Assembly (NCBI RefSeq): GCF_000283155.1
Contig: NW_004454177.1
Span: 23,993,781-24,057,780, forward strand
Length of the DNA stretch: 64,000 bases
DNA from: Ceratotherium simum simum
Taxonomy: Eukaryota; Chordata; Mammalia; Perissodactyla; Rhinocerotidae
Direction of reading: 5' to 3'
Part shown: piece after piece, positions 33,950 through 45,365 of the stretch
How positions within the stretch are numbered: the first letter of the stretch is position 1
How the letters are laid out: each line of letters starts with the position of its first letter
The notes under the pieces: generated by a model
What the model was told of the DNA's origin: nothing
Database searches by the model: none
Seen by the model: the letters and a program-made list of their open reading frames with translations, nothing else
Made by a program: the position numbers and the translations under genes

Positions 33950-35120
33950 CAGCATGACAACAGCATAAGATGTCCCTTGTTTTTGTCCCTCCCACCTCAA
34001 AAACAAAAATTTAGTATCCATCCACAAACAAAAATGCCTCTGTGGGAATTGTGGAATTCAGCACCATAGCCAAGGGACCTGGGAGAAGTCTAGCTCACCT
34101 ATGCATCAGGTAATAGGCAGACAGACCTTGGTACTGGCTATGGCCTCTGCAGCAGCTTGTGAACAGTTCCAGCCCCTCTCAGCTGTGGTCCAGGAGCACC
34201 TGGGGAATACTGACTTGGGCATTCCTTCACAGATGAGAAAGCCTTTGTGAAAGTCCAGGTTTACAGAGGAGAAGTTCCAACACTCCACTGGAGCAAAAAT
34301 ATAGACATTTAGACACACTGGAATGGCTAAGAGGAACAGCTTGACCTTGCCTGAATCACCCCTCTCCCAAGACAGCACAGCTTAGAGCTAAGTGAGACAT
34401 TCTGAGCTGTGATTTTCCCTGTAGGGAAAGGGAGAGCAGGTGAGCAAGTGCTCAGCTTCTCCAGCTGTACTGGATGCTGCCAAAGAGATTCATTTCTGTC
34501 TCACAGTATCTAGAGTACTAAATTGAGAGCTCCATGACTGGGAGGAGGGAGGAGATTGGAAGAGCAGCAGATAAGATTCTCAAAGGGCATTAAAGGGATG
34601 TGGTTCCTGCTGACTGCTTTGTGGACTCTATCAGGAAGCCCACTCACAAGCCTCTGGGAAAGCTTCACTCATGAATTACCCCAGCTGGCCCACAGGTACC
34701 TCAAGAACTCTGCATGCCTCACTCACACTTCTGCTGCTCTGCAGCCTACTCCCTGTGCAAGTTCCCAACGGCAGCAGTGAGAGTGAAATTTGCTAGATGG
34801 TTAGGGAACATGCACAGAAAGCAGGTCAAGGTCTCTAGGCCAGGGAGAAACCACAAACGAGCTATAGCACCACCTTTGGGAAAACAAAAGAGAGGCTATC
34901 AGCAGTGGTCCAGTGTGATGTAGAAATGGGAGAAGACATATAAGCTTAAGAATGCTGCCACATGAGGGAGCCAGAAACGTGAAGCAAGTACATCTATACA
35001 AGGTCTGAGAAAGCCACAGAATCACTAACGGGACTGATGGGAAGGTATTTCTCCCCTGAAGGCAAAGATTTGAGTTAGTAAAGATTGGAGTAGGTGACTG
35101 CAACTTCAAATTCAAAGACA
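33950..35120 (+). promoter_or_regulatory. 5' UTR of the plus-strand L1
   Basis: L1M-type 5' UTR pattern: the ccaagggacctgggagaag and ctttgtggactctatcagg blocks and purine-rich stretches leading to ORF1. Its left edge is an estimate. There are no tandem units of the type found at 11641-12385. Open frames on both strands (for example minus 34106-34378, plus 34556-34780) are not L1 proteins and are not supported as genes. Confidence 0.5.
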
Positions 35121-35129
35121 GCAATGCAA

Positions 35130-36355
35130 AACTCCAAAGAACATGAAAAATCAAGGAAATATGATACCGTCAAAGGGTCAAAATAATCTAGTAGTAACCA
35201 AATCCAAAGACATGGAGATCTACGACTTACTTAATAAAGAATTCAAAATGGCTGTGTTAAGGAAACTCCATGAGATATAAGAAAACACAAAAAGACAATT
35301 CAGGGGCTGGCCCCATGGCATAGCGGTTAAGTGTGCACGCTCTGCTGCTGTCAGCCTGGGTTCGGATCCCAGGCGCACACTGACGCACTGCTTGTCAGTC
35401 CATGCTGTGGCAGCATCCCACAAAAAGTGGAGGAAGATGGGCACGGATGTTAGCTCAGGGCCAGTCTTCCTCAGCAGAAAGAGGAGGATTGGCATGGATG
35501 TTAGCTCAGCACAGATCCCCCACAAAAAAAAAAAAAAAAAAAGACAATTCAAAGAAATTAGGAAAATAATACACGAATAAAATGAGATATTTAACATAGA
35601 GATAGAAATCATAAAAAAGAACCAAACAGAAATTCTGGAGGTGAAGAATTCAATGAATGAAATGAAATGTAAAGGAGAGCACCAACAGAAGAACAGATCA
35701 AACAGAAGAAAGAATCTGTGTCAGAAGATAGGAACTTTGAAATTACCCACTCAGAAGAGAACAAAGAAAAAACAATGAAAAAGAGTGAAGAAAGCCTAGG
35801 TGATCTATGGGATACCATTAAAAGAACAAATATGCAAATTAATAGTATTCCAGAAGGAGAAGAGAGGCAGAAGGAGGTAGAACACGTATTCAAAGAAATA
35901 ATGGCTGAGAACTTCCTAAACCTGGGGAAAGATTTGGAAATGCAAGTTCATGAAGCTAATAGATCACCACATAATTTCAATCCAAAAAGATCTTCTCCAA
36001 GACATATCATAATAAAACTGTCAAAACTCGAAGACAAGGAGAGCATCTTAAAAGCAGGAGAAGAAAAGAAGATTGTAACCTACAAAGGAACCCCCATTAA
36101 TCTATCAGTGGATTTCTCAGGAAAAATTTACAGGCCAGGAGAGAGTGGAATGATATATTCAAAGTGCAGAAAGAAACAAACTGCCAACCAAGAGTATTCT
36201 ATTTGGCCAAGTTATCCTTCAGAAATGAAGGAGAATTAAAGACTTTCTCAGACAAACAAAAGCTGAGGGAATTCATCACAACTAGAACTGCCTTTCACAG
36301 AATGCTGAAGAGAGTTCTTCAGGCTGAAATGAAAGGTTGCAAATTAGTGACATGA
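35130..36355 (+). pseudogene. L1 ORF1 remnant split by an ERE
   Basis: The N-terminal part (from about 35130) is interrupted at 35303-35539 by an ERE. The longest frame after it (35718-36239, 173 codons) reads KKSEESLGDLWDTIKRTN, EERQKEVEHVFKEIMAENF, SPRHIIIKLSKLEDKE and KKIVTYKGTPINLSVDFS, the coiled-coil end and RRM of L1 ORF1p. It then shifts, and the C-terminal domain continues in another frame (36164-36355) with AKLSFRNEGELKTFSDKQ and KLREFITTRTAFHRM. At least one frameshift plus the SINE destroy the gene. Confidence 0.88.
35303..35539 (+). mobile_element. ERE SINE inserted in L1 ORF1
   Basis: Begins ggggctggccccatggcata with a tRNA-like head (agcggttaagtgtgcacgc), box B-like ggttcggatccc, GATGTTAGCTCAGGGCC, and poly-A. 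TSD aaagacaattca at 35291-35302 and 35540-35551, perfect. The flanking L1 sequence is continuous across the SINE, so it came after the L1. Confidence 0.96.
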
Positions 36356-36830
36356 AAACATATGAAAATATACAACATGCTAATAAAGGTAAATATATAG
36401 TCAAATTCAGAATACTCTAATACTGTAATATGGTGATGTGTTAACCACTTAAACACAGTATAAGGTTAAAGGACAAGAGTATTAAAATATTTTTATTATC
36501 ATTAAGATATTTTTATCTGTAGCTACTCTAATTTGTTAATGAATACATAATATAAAAAGAGGTAAATTGTGGCATTAAAACATAAAAGGGGAGGAGGTAA
36601 AAGGGTAGAGTTTTTGTATGCAAAGTTATCAGTGTAAAATAGACTGCCACATCTACAAGATATTTTATCTATGCCTCATAATAACTACAAAGCAAACACT
36701 TATAGTAGATTTATGAAAGATAAAGGAAGGGAATCAGTATGCACTATGGAAAATCATCAATTCACAAAGGAAGCAGCAAGAGGTAGAAAGTAATAAGTGA
36801 GCTACAAAACAGCTAGAAAACAGTTTAAAA

Positions 36831-39260
36831 GATGGCTCTAGTAAGGAGATTGAATCAATAATTTAAAACATAGCAAAAAACAAGAGCCCAGGGCCAGATG
36901 GTTTCACTTGTGAATTGTGCCAAATATTTAAAGAAGAATTAATGCCAATCCTTCTCAAACTCTTCCAAATAATTGAAGAGGAGAGACTACTCCCAAACTC
37001 ATTTTACTAGGTCAGTGTTACCATGATACCAAAGCCAGATAAGGACACTACAAGAAAAGAAAACTATAGACTAATATCCCTGATGAATATAGATGCAAAA
37101 ATTCTCATAAAATATTAGGAAACTTAATTCAGCAGCACATTAAAATGATTACATACCATGATTAAATGAGATTTATCCCTGGGATACAAGGATAGTATAA
37201 CATACACAAATCAAGAAATATGATATACCACATTAATAGAAGGAAAGATAAAAATCATATGATGCAGAAAAAGCAACTGACAAAATACAACGTCGTTTCA
37301 TGATTAGAACTCTCAACAAATTTGGTATAGTAGGAACAGACCACAACATTATAAAGGTCATATATGACAAGCCCACCACGAACATCATAGTCAATGGTGA
37401 AAAGTTGAAAACTCTTCCTCTAAGATCAGGAACAAGACAAGAGTGCCCACTCTCATCACTCTTATTCAACATATAGTACTGGAAGTCCTAGCCAGAGCAA
37501 TTAGGCATGAAAAAGGAATAAAGGGCATCCAAATCAGAAAAGAAGAATTAAAATTGTTTTTGTTTGCAGATGGTATGATATTACATATAAAAAATCCTAA
37601 AGACTCAACCAAAAAACTGTTAGAGTGGCCAGCCCCATGGGGTAGCGGTTAAGTGCGTGCACTCCACTGCTGGGAGCCCAGGTTCAGATCCTGGGCGTGC
37701 ACCGACGCACCGCTTGTCAGGCCATGCTGTGGCAGCATCCCACATAAAGTGGAGGAAGAATGGCATGGATGTTAGCTCAGGGCCAGTCTTCCTCAGCAAA
37801 AAGAGGAGGATTGGCATGGATGTTATCTCAGGGCTGATCTTCCTCACAAAAAAACAAACAAACAAAAAACTGTTAGAATTAATCAGCAAATTCAGTGAAA
37901 TTGCAGAATGTAAAATCAATATACAGAAATCAGTTGTAATTCTTTACACAACAAAATATCCAAAAAAGAAATAAAACAAACCCATTCACAATAATATCAA
38001 AAACAACAAAATACTTAGGAATAAATTTAAGCAGGAGTTAAAAGATCTGTACACTGAAAACTACAAGACATTGACGAAAGAAACTGAAGAAGACACGAGT
38101 GGAAAAATAGCCCATGTTCATGAATCAGAAAAACTAATATTGTAAAAATGTCCATACTACTCAAAGCTGTCTATAGATTCAATGCAATCTCTATCAAAAT
38201 TCCCATGGCATTTTTCACAGAAATAGAAAAAACAAACCTAAAATTTGTATGGAACCATAAAAGACCTCAAATAGCCAAAGCAATCCTGAAAAGAAAAACA
38301 AAGCTGGAGGTATTACACTCCCTGATTTCAAACTATACTACGTAGTTATAGTAATGAAAACAGTATGGTATTGGCATGAAAACAGACATACAGATCAATT
38401 GAACAGAATCGAAAGGCCAGAGATAAACCACACATATATGAGCAATTTACAACAAATGAGCCAAAAACATACACTGGAGAAAGGAAAGTCTCTTCAATAA
38501 ACAGTGCTGGGAAAACCAGATAACCATATGCAGAAAAATAAAATTGGACCCTTATCTTACACCACTCACAAAAATTAACTTGAAATGGATTAAAGATTTA
38601 GACATAAGACCTGAAACCATACAACTAGAAGAAAACAAAGGGAAAAATATTCTTAACATTGGTCTTGGCAACAATTTGTTGACTATAACACCAAAAGCAC
38701 AAGCAACAAAAGCAAAAATCAATAAGTGAGACTGCATCAACTAAAAGCTTCTGCACAGCAAAATAAATAATCCACAAAACTAAAAGGCAACCTATGGAAT
38801 AAGATAGAGGAACTGAATAGATATTTTTTAAAGAAGACATACAAATGGCCAAGAGGTATATGAAAAGATGCTCAACGTCATTAATCATCAGGGAAATGCA
38901 AACTAAAACCTCAATGAGATATCATCTTACACCTTTTAGGATGGTAATAATGAAAAATATAATAGATAGTAAGTATTGACAAGGATGTGGAGAAAAGGGA
39001 GCCCTTGTGCACTGTTGGTGGGAATGTAAATTGGTACAGTCTATGGAAAACAGTATGAACTTTCCTCAAAAAATTAAAAATAGAACTACTATACGATCCA
39101 GCAATCTCAATTCTGGGTATATATCCAAAGGAAATGAAAACAAGATATCAAAGAAATGTCTCTACTGCCATGTTTATTGCAGCATTATTCACAATAGCCA
39201 AGATATGGAAACAACCTAAGTGTCAGTCAACGGATGAATGGATAAAGAAGAGGTGGCATA
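36831..39260 (+). pseudogene. L1 ORF2 remnant lacking the endonuclease
   Basis: The ORF2 start is followed within a few codons by the RT N-terminal region. Recognisable RT pieces are the GPDGFT-like block near 36890, the [19 protein letters not shown] stretch near 37380, and the frame at 37443-37652 with [20 protein letters not shown] and [15 protein letters not shown]. The catalytic box is FADG (37563-37574), not FADD, so the second aspartate is lost. An ERE interrupts at 37626. C-terminal pieces follow: [17 protein letters not shown] (38148-38345), [18 protein letters not shown] (38544-38729) and LVQSMENSMNF (39007-39219). Many stops and shifts; inactive. Confidence 0.88.
37626..37863 (+). 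mobile_element. ERE SINE inserted in L1 ORF2
   Basis: Head tggccagccccatggggtag, box B-like ggttcagatcctg, two GATGTTA blocks, and a tail that is (CAAA)n-like rather than pure A. TSD aaaaaactgttaga at 37612-37625 and 37864-37877, perfect over 14 bp. It lies immediately after the RT catalytic region. Confidence 0.96.
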
Positions 39261-39269
39261 TATACACAT

Positions 39270-39742
39270 GTGACAACATGGATGGACCTTGAGGGCATTA
39301 TGCTGAGTGAAATTAGTCAGACAGAGCAATACAAATACTGTATGATCTCACTTATATGTGTAATCTAAAAAAGCCAGACTCAGAAACAGAGTAGGATGGT
39401 AGTTACCAGAGGCAGGAGGTGGGGGTGAGGAGGATGTGGAAATATCAGTTAAAGGGTGCAAACTTCCAGTTAGAAGATGAATAAGTTCTGGGGATCTAAT
39501 ATACAACGTGGTGATATCATTAACAATATTATATTATATACTTGAAAGTTGCTATGAGAGTAGATCTTAAATATTCTCATCACACACAAAAAGGTAATTT
39601 ATTTGACATGTTGGAGGTGTTAGCTAACACTATGGTGGCAATCATTTTGTAATATATAATTGTATCTAACTAATGCATTGTACCTTTTAAATTTAAACAA
39701 TGTCATATGTCAATTACATGTCAACAAAGCTGGAAAAAAACA
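39270..39742 (+). other. 3' UTR of the plus-strand L1
   Basis: Follows the ORF2 C-terminus. It has the GAGGGCATTATGCTGAGTGA, tgtatgatctcacttatat and tggaggtgttagctaacac blocks typical of L1M 3' ends and finishes in a short A-rich tail (ctggaaaaaaacaaag). Confidence 0.75.
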
Positions 39743-39985
39743 AAGAATGACTAAGTGTCAAAGCTGTGCTTTATGTCCAGGTGTATCTCGTAGCTTCATA
39801 CCATCAATGTTTTCTTGCATATAGATATTGACAAAATAGAATTCATACTGAGAATGATGACTAGGATACTCAGGGGCTTGAAAGCATATTATGAGGAAAA
39901 ATTGAAGTTGTTAAGTACAGGATTACTGGATAAAAATTAAATAGTAGATTTCAGCTTAATAGAAAGAACTTTATAATCGCGATAG
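39743..39985. other. Unique sequence
   Basis: No recognised repeat or gene. Confidence 0.4.
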
Positions 39986-40390
39986 CCTGACTGAGACAAC
40001 CTAGGTGCTCATCAAACTTGTTCTCTTTCCTGATGGGCACATAGCTATATTACATTTCCTAGTTCCTTGGAGGTATGCGCATCCAGGTGACAGAGATATA
40101 GCCAATAAAACACAAACAGAAGTGACGTACACAACATCTGATCTGACACGTAAGCTCTCCCATGCATGAGCTTCCATCTCTTTTTCTCCTCTGCCAGGTA
40201 AGTGGGGAGTACTATGAAGACTTAGAGGATGGTGGTATCATAAGATGGTGCCCTTACGGACCTGAAAACCATGATTAGACTTAACCAAGTGATAAATAAA
40301 CCTTATGTTTTTTAAGCTACTGAGATTTGGGGTTTATCTGTTACAGCTGTAAATATTACCACTTATACTAGCTAGTAGAGTATTCAAAGA
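39986..40390 (+). mobile_element. Probable LTR/MaLR-type repeat, unclassified
   Basis: The segment ends with an aataaaccttatgttttt, aagctactgagatttggggt and tctgttacagctgtaaata pattern, which resembles the polyadenylation/R region of MaLR-like LTRs. The upstream part is too diverged for me to name. Boundaries are approximate. Confidence 0.35.
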
Positions 40391-41049
40391 CAAAGTATAT
40401 TCCCATCTGCCAATCATTTTCCTTTTTTCTCTCACATTCATGCTTTTTTGACAGAGGAGCTGACCCTTGAAAGTTTTTTTTCAGGCACTTTGCCAATTGC
40501 TTTGATTAACTGAAGCTACTGGCCGGAGATTGGAGGGTGAAAGGAAGGAATGTTCCTCCCCCTTCCTCAGTCCCCACCTTTGACAATGTAGAAGTGGCTA
40601 CTTCTTTCCATGGTTGAGCTCCTGCAAGTAGGATTTACCATAATTACAGTTTCTGGTGTCCAGCCTTGGCTCCTAGACTGTGGTAGCACAGTCTCCTTCC
40701 TTGGTCACTCCAGACCCAGGATTGAGAGCAGCTTTCTGAATTTACTAATTTCAGAGTTACCGCCTATCTTCTGATTGTTCTTACAGCTCTTCTAACAGTT
40801 TCATAATTGATTTTATGTATTAAATTCCTTCTATTTAGTTATCTGGTATGAGTCTTCTTCTCCTGGCTGGATACTGAAATGAAATACTCCAGTTGCTAGC
40901 AATGATATATGTGAAATCAAAATATATGATAAACCTCTGCATTAGATGATATCCAAGACTTCTATAATTTTATTAAATGTATCTTTATAAAACTCAAGTA
41001 ATAACTCCATTTCAAAGATTGAGTAGACAAGCTAAAAGTAATGTATTAC
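40391..41049. other. Unique sequence, no gene seen
   Basis: No recognised repeat. No supported coding frame. Confidence 0.4.
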
Positions 41050-41530
41050 TCAGGAGGCTTTCAGTTGTAATGGAAAACTAAACTCAAGATGGCTTAAACA
41101 ATATAATTCAACTGCTTTTATAACTGAAAATATAGAGGTAGTGGTAGTGCCAGATTCAGTAATACGAGGGCCACAGTTCCATTCCCCTATGTTTCAGCTC
41201 CCCCCTCCTCCATACAAAGTCTTCCTCTGAAAATTGCCTCCAAAGTCTGGCTGTGGTTATAATTGCAACCTGGTGGTCAGTGGCAGCTAGTTCTGAAGGT
41301 TTCTTGGTTTATATTCCTTAAACTCTTTATTCTCCATCACCCAAATGTTTCAGAAACCTTTAGGTTTGCTCTGTTTGTACTCACACTGAAAAAATAATTA
41401 TACTCAATGAAATGCCATGATCTAATTGGCTTAGTTCTGGATAATCAGTTCCAGTTTCTCTGATGGTGGGTATTTGCTTACATCCATCACGGCCAGCCCC
41501 GGAGCTGGACACAGTGTATACCCTTGCCAA
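41050..41530. mobile_element. Old interspersed repeat, unclassified
   Basis: The order gtaatggaaaactaaactca, gatggcttaaacaatataa, ccctcctccatacaa, ctggttgtgg-like and gataatcagttccagttt recalls a mid-repetitive mammalian element, but I cannot name it. The assignment is weak. Confidence 0.3.
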
Positions 41531-41669
41531 ATAATATAGCTGTAACACTTCCAGAAAGTAAATTCTCCCTAAAGGAAAAGCATGTTTTTAGAAAGAAGGA
41601 AGAGGAAGAATGTATGCCATGTAAATATTCGAGTGTCCACTACAGTGAGTATTTAGAATTTCAGTTTTT

Positions 41670-42200
41670 CTTTTTATGACGAGATCAGGTGCTGTCAGAG
41701 TGGTATGTCTGTAGACCTAATTTTTCTTTTTAAATAGAACTTTTTTTCTTAATGTCGTTCTGACCTTTACATAGATCTGCAATTAGGTTAGCCCGAATGG
41801 AGTAAATCTGGCCATCGTCTGTTATGTCATAGGGCTCTAATAAAATCTTTAGAAAGGCAATTTTTACAGAGGTAAAGGGTGAAATGTAATGGAAAGCTAG
41901 ATCAGTGTTACTCCCTTAAAATCCTCTTGTAAAAGAAATTACTAAAACTGGGTAAATTTAAATATAAGTGCATTTTCTAAATTATTTCAAAATGTACATG
42001 GCCGATTAGGAAACCCATCTGTAGATTGTTTTCCCACAGGAGCCTGGGATATATTATATTGAGAATGATAAATAGAATGGTTAATGACAATAAAATACTA
42101 TAGCCAAGATGTGTGTGCTTTCCTGAGACATTCTTTTTAGAGTTTCATGATCTATGACATTAATTGAGATCAAGCAATTACACTTTTCACCAAGGTGCTA
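41670..42200. other. Repeat-free island, candidate conserved non-coding element
   Basis: About 530 bp without transposon signature, rich in ordered TAAT/ATTA and CAATTA words (tctgcaattaggttagcc; gacattaattgagatcaag). No coding frame. Conservation is untested. A weak minus-strand MIR-like patch follows at about 42270-42440. Confidence 0.2.
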
Positions 42201-42848
42201 TTTAATATCCATATAAATAGGAATTATGAATACATTTGATTGCTTAATCTGACCAGAATACTCTGCTAAGCATATCTTATGTAGTCCCGAGAACAATATT
42301 ATTAATTTAATACTATTACATCCATTTATAAATAAGGAAGTTGAGTTAAAGGAAATAGAAAGAAGTAAGAAAGATCTTTTAAACTACTTTAGTGCAACTA
42401 ATAATTGTATGGCCATAGTAAGACGCTTGAACTTTTCTTGATATCAGCTGGTTATTCACTAATGTTGCCTGATCTTAGCTAAGTAAACAAGTTTAAACAG
42501 TGGGAAGTAGCATTTCTTTAGAGGAGGGAATATTAGTACCCTCTGCAACAACAACGGTAACCATCATAATAGAATCACATCCAGTTTAAAAGTTTTTAAT
42601 GAACAAAAGCAGAAAAGAACAAGCCATCAAAAAAGGAGTCAGGAAGAAGCCCATTAGTTACTCATACTCCAATAAAAATTGTTTCTTCTTCGGCTTCCCA
42701 CTGACATTGGCAAAATTTAAGATAGAACTCAACACAAAAAGAAGAAGAAGGAGGTCGGGGTGGAGCAGAGAGCTAAGGACGTGTCTACTCTTTCCCCAAC
42801 TTCCACAATGGCAGTTGTGAAGAAGAGGTCTCGGAATTCTACATTCTC
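42201..42848. other. Unique sequence, possible MIR trace
   Basis: Degraded minus-strand MIR-like words at 42270-42440 (catccatttataaataaggaa). The 73-codon plus and 75-codon minus frames around 42600-42885 are antiparallel with no recognisable domain. Confidence 0.35.
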
Positions 42849-44697
42849 TTGGCAAGAAATCTAGCCTTCTTTCTTCTCCATACACACAGCCTCACTTCCA
42901 CTCTTTATGCTTATTTTCATCTGATACCACAAAAATCAATATTTCCTATATCAGCCATCTCTCATTCTCCCAATATAACCCACATGCAAGTCTGTACGTT
43001 CTCAATTTTTGCTCCATCTCCCAACTCTTCTCCAACTTCTGAAAACTTTCCACTGTACACTGGAACTCATAGGCACCAATCAGCTTAATCCCCTATAGTC
43101 TCTATACCTCAGAATGTTCTCTTCTCCTTCTTGCTCTAACAGAAACTTGACCTTCCTCTGAAGATACCACTTCTGCAAGTGAAACAGTGAATGCTTTCTC
43201 TATAATACCTCTGTAAAATAGAGTGACTGTCCTGGTTTTGGCACTTTTAATCACTTTCTTTTTTTTTCCTGAAAAATCTCTATCATAAATCACTTAATCA
43301 ATAAATTACCCTCTACTACCCTTACTTCTTGAAATCATCTAAAAAACTTAGATCACCCCTTTTGTCTTTGAAATATTTAGTTCCTAAATTTTTGTCACTA
43401 TCTTCAACATTTCTGTCATATTTTTGGGTACTTTCACTATCCATGTAGATTACAGCACTACGGCTGACTTCTCAAGTCCTTAGATGTCTTCACCTCCATG
43501 CATGTTGACTTTAGTTACTTTACCCATTCACTCCTAGGCGTACCCTAGATCCAGTCATTACCAATAACTATAATTCTATCATAATCTCAATTTCAAGCAT
43601 CCTACTCTCTAATGCCTCACATTCCAGCTCATATACTAGAGAATGCTAGTAGCATCAACAATCCATTCATATTTACCAAATTTTTATTTCCTTCCAATTC
43701 CATAATGTCTTCTCTTTTTTCCTTACCCTAGATAAGTCCCACCATCGAATGTAAATAATCACTTTCATCTTAAACTTCCTTTTCCCACTTTCATTTAATC
43801 TTTTTAACCTTTTAAATTCAACATTTTGCTTATTCTGATTCTGTATTTGTAGAACTGAATGGGACCAAGAACACACACACACCATGCCTTGTATCGTGAT
43901 AAATTTATGACATCAAACCTCAAGTATTCTCTTAGGGCTGCCCAGAAATCATATAATCTTTCTCTGGAACAGCCACTCACTCTCCTGGATAACTTTTTCA
44001 AGCTTTCTCATTTCTCTTGTAAATCCTAATGCCTTCTCTTTCGTTTTCATTCTAACATTACTTCCCATATCATTGAGAATAAAGCAAACATTAAAAATGT
44101 TCACTCCGTATCTATCTGCTTACCTTTCTTTCTTCTCATTGTTATGGGCACGCTGTGTGTATATGAATGTCAATCCTTCTACTCTATACTAGATCTCATT
44201 GCCATTTGCCTACTCAAAGACTTTGACTGCAGCACTTTAACACTCTCCCTCTCCTGTTTCATTCAAGCTTATCTAAATCATTACTACCAGCATATATTAT
44301 TATGCTGGTGCATATGTGATGCATATGCATATAGTTTATACATGTTATTTCTCTTATTAAAGATTAACTCTTTAATAACTGCTATTCTCTCTTTTATCTG
44401 TCACACATTTTTATTTTCTTATTTGGAGCAAAATTCCTTGATAAAGTTGTTCATATTAGTTGCCTAAAGTTCTCGCTATATGCTCTCTTGAATCCATACC
44501 AAAAGACCTTTGCCCCTAAATTTTTACTCAAATTCCTCTATTTAGTTCAATGAGCATTTTCCAGTCCTCATCTTAGTTGACCTATTAGTGGACACTTGGC
44601 ATAGTTATGCATCTCTCCTCCTTTAAGCAAATACTTCACTTGGATCTTAAGACAACACACTGTCTTTTATTTATTCTACCTCTCTGTTAATTCATCA

Positions 44698-45181
44698 TGA
44701 TAGGCAGAATAATGGCCCTCCAAAGATGTCCATATCCTAATTCCCAGAACTTTATATGGAAAAGGGGACTTTAAAGGCATGATTAAGTTTAAGATCTTGG
44801 AAGGGCGTATTATCCTGGATTATCCAGGTAGGCCCAGTGTAATTACAAGGGTCTTTATGAGAGGGGGAGACAGGAGGGTCAGATCAGAGAAGGAGACGTG
44901 ATGGCAAAGACACAGGTCAGGAGGACGGGATTGCTGGCTTTCAAAATGGAGGAAAGTGCCAAGAGCCAAGGAATGCAAATGGCCTCTAGAAGCTGGGAAA
45001 GGCAAACAACTAGATTCTCTCCTAAATGCTTCAGAAGGAATGAAATCCTGACGACACTTTGATTTTCGCCCAGTGAAGCCTATTTCGGCTTATGACTTTC
45101 AGAACTGTAAGCAAGTTAATTTGTTGTTTTAACCACTAAGTTTGTAGTACCTTGTTATAGCAGCAATAGAAAACTAATATA
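44698..45181 (+). mobile_element. MLT1-type LTR (MaLR), solo, inside L2
   Basis: tgataggcagaataatggcc, ccaaagatgtccatatccta, attatcctggattatccagg, gcattgctggcttt-like, ggcctctagaagctggga, ttgttttaaccactaagttt and gcagcaatagaaaactaata appear in order over 484 bp, starting TG and ending in an ACA-like position (ctaatata). This is the MLT1B/C layout. A 5-bp TSD is not obvious. Confidence 0.9.
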
Positions 45182-45240
45182 GGCATATTCTCCTTTTTTG
45201 GTCTCTCTTCCTTTTTTAATATTGGAGCATTCCAGGAATC

Positions 45241-45365
45241 AGTTCTTAATTTCTCTTTCCTTCTCTTCTCTTTTTCGTCTCTTCTCTCTGTTCCCTTTCA
45301 CTTTTCATCTCTTCTCCTCTTTTCTCCCCCCTTCCTTTGTCCTCTCTCCTTTATCTTCATTCATT
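45241..45365 (+). repeat. Polypyrimidine tract
   Basis: About 125 bp of nearly pure C/T with few purines, inside the L2. Confidence 0.8.

Larger units (their letters stand above)
33950..39742 (+). mobile_element. L1 LINE, near full length, endonuclease deleted, two SINE insertions
   Basis: Plus-strand L1 of an older type: 5' UTR (about 33950-35120), ORF1 (about 35130-36355), inter-ORF spacer (36356-36830), ORF2 without its endonuclease (36831-39260) and 3' UTR ending tcaacaaagctggaaaaaaa at about 39742. EREs interrupt it at 35303-35539 and 37626-37863. The spacer leads into the ORF2 start (tttaaaagatggctctagta) but jumps within a few bases to gattgaatcaataat of the RT N-terminal region, so about 1.2 kb of endonuclease is gone. 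No convincing TSD was found. The 3' end resembles L1M-type families. Confidence 0.85.

Noticed and set aside
34106..35154. Minus-strand open frames of 90 and 117 codons
   Set aside because: They fall in the 5' UTR of the plus-strand L1 on the opposite strand; no domain and no start context.
33950..39760. TSD for the plus-strand L1 (aaagaatgactaag-like at 39753 against aaagagagtaagt near 33930)
   Set aside because: Too many mismatches and an uncertain left boundary.
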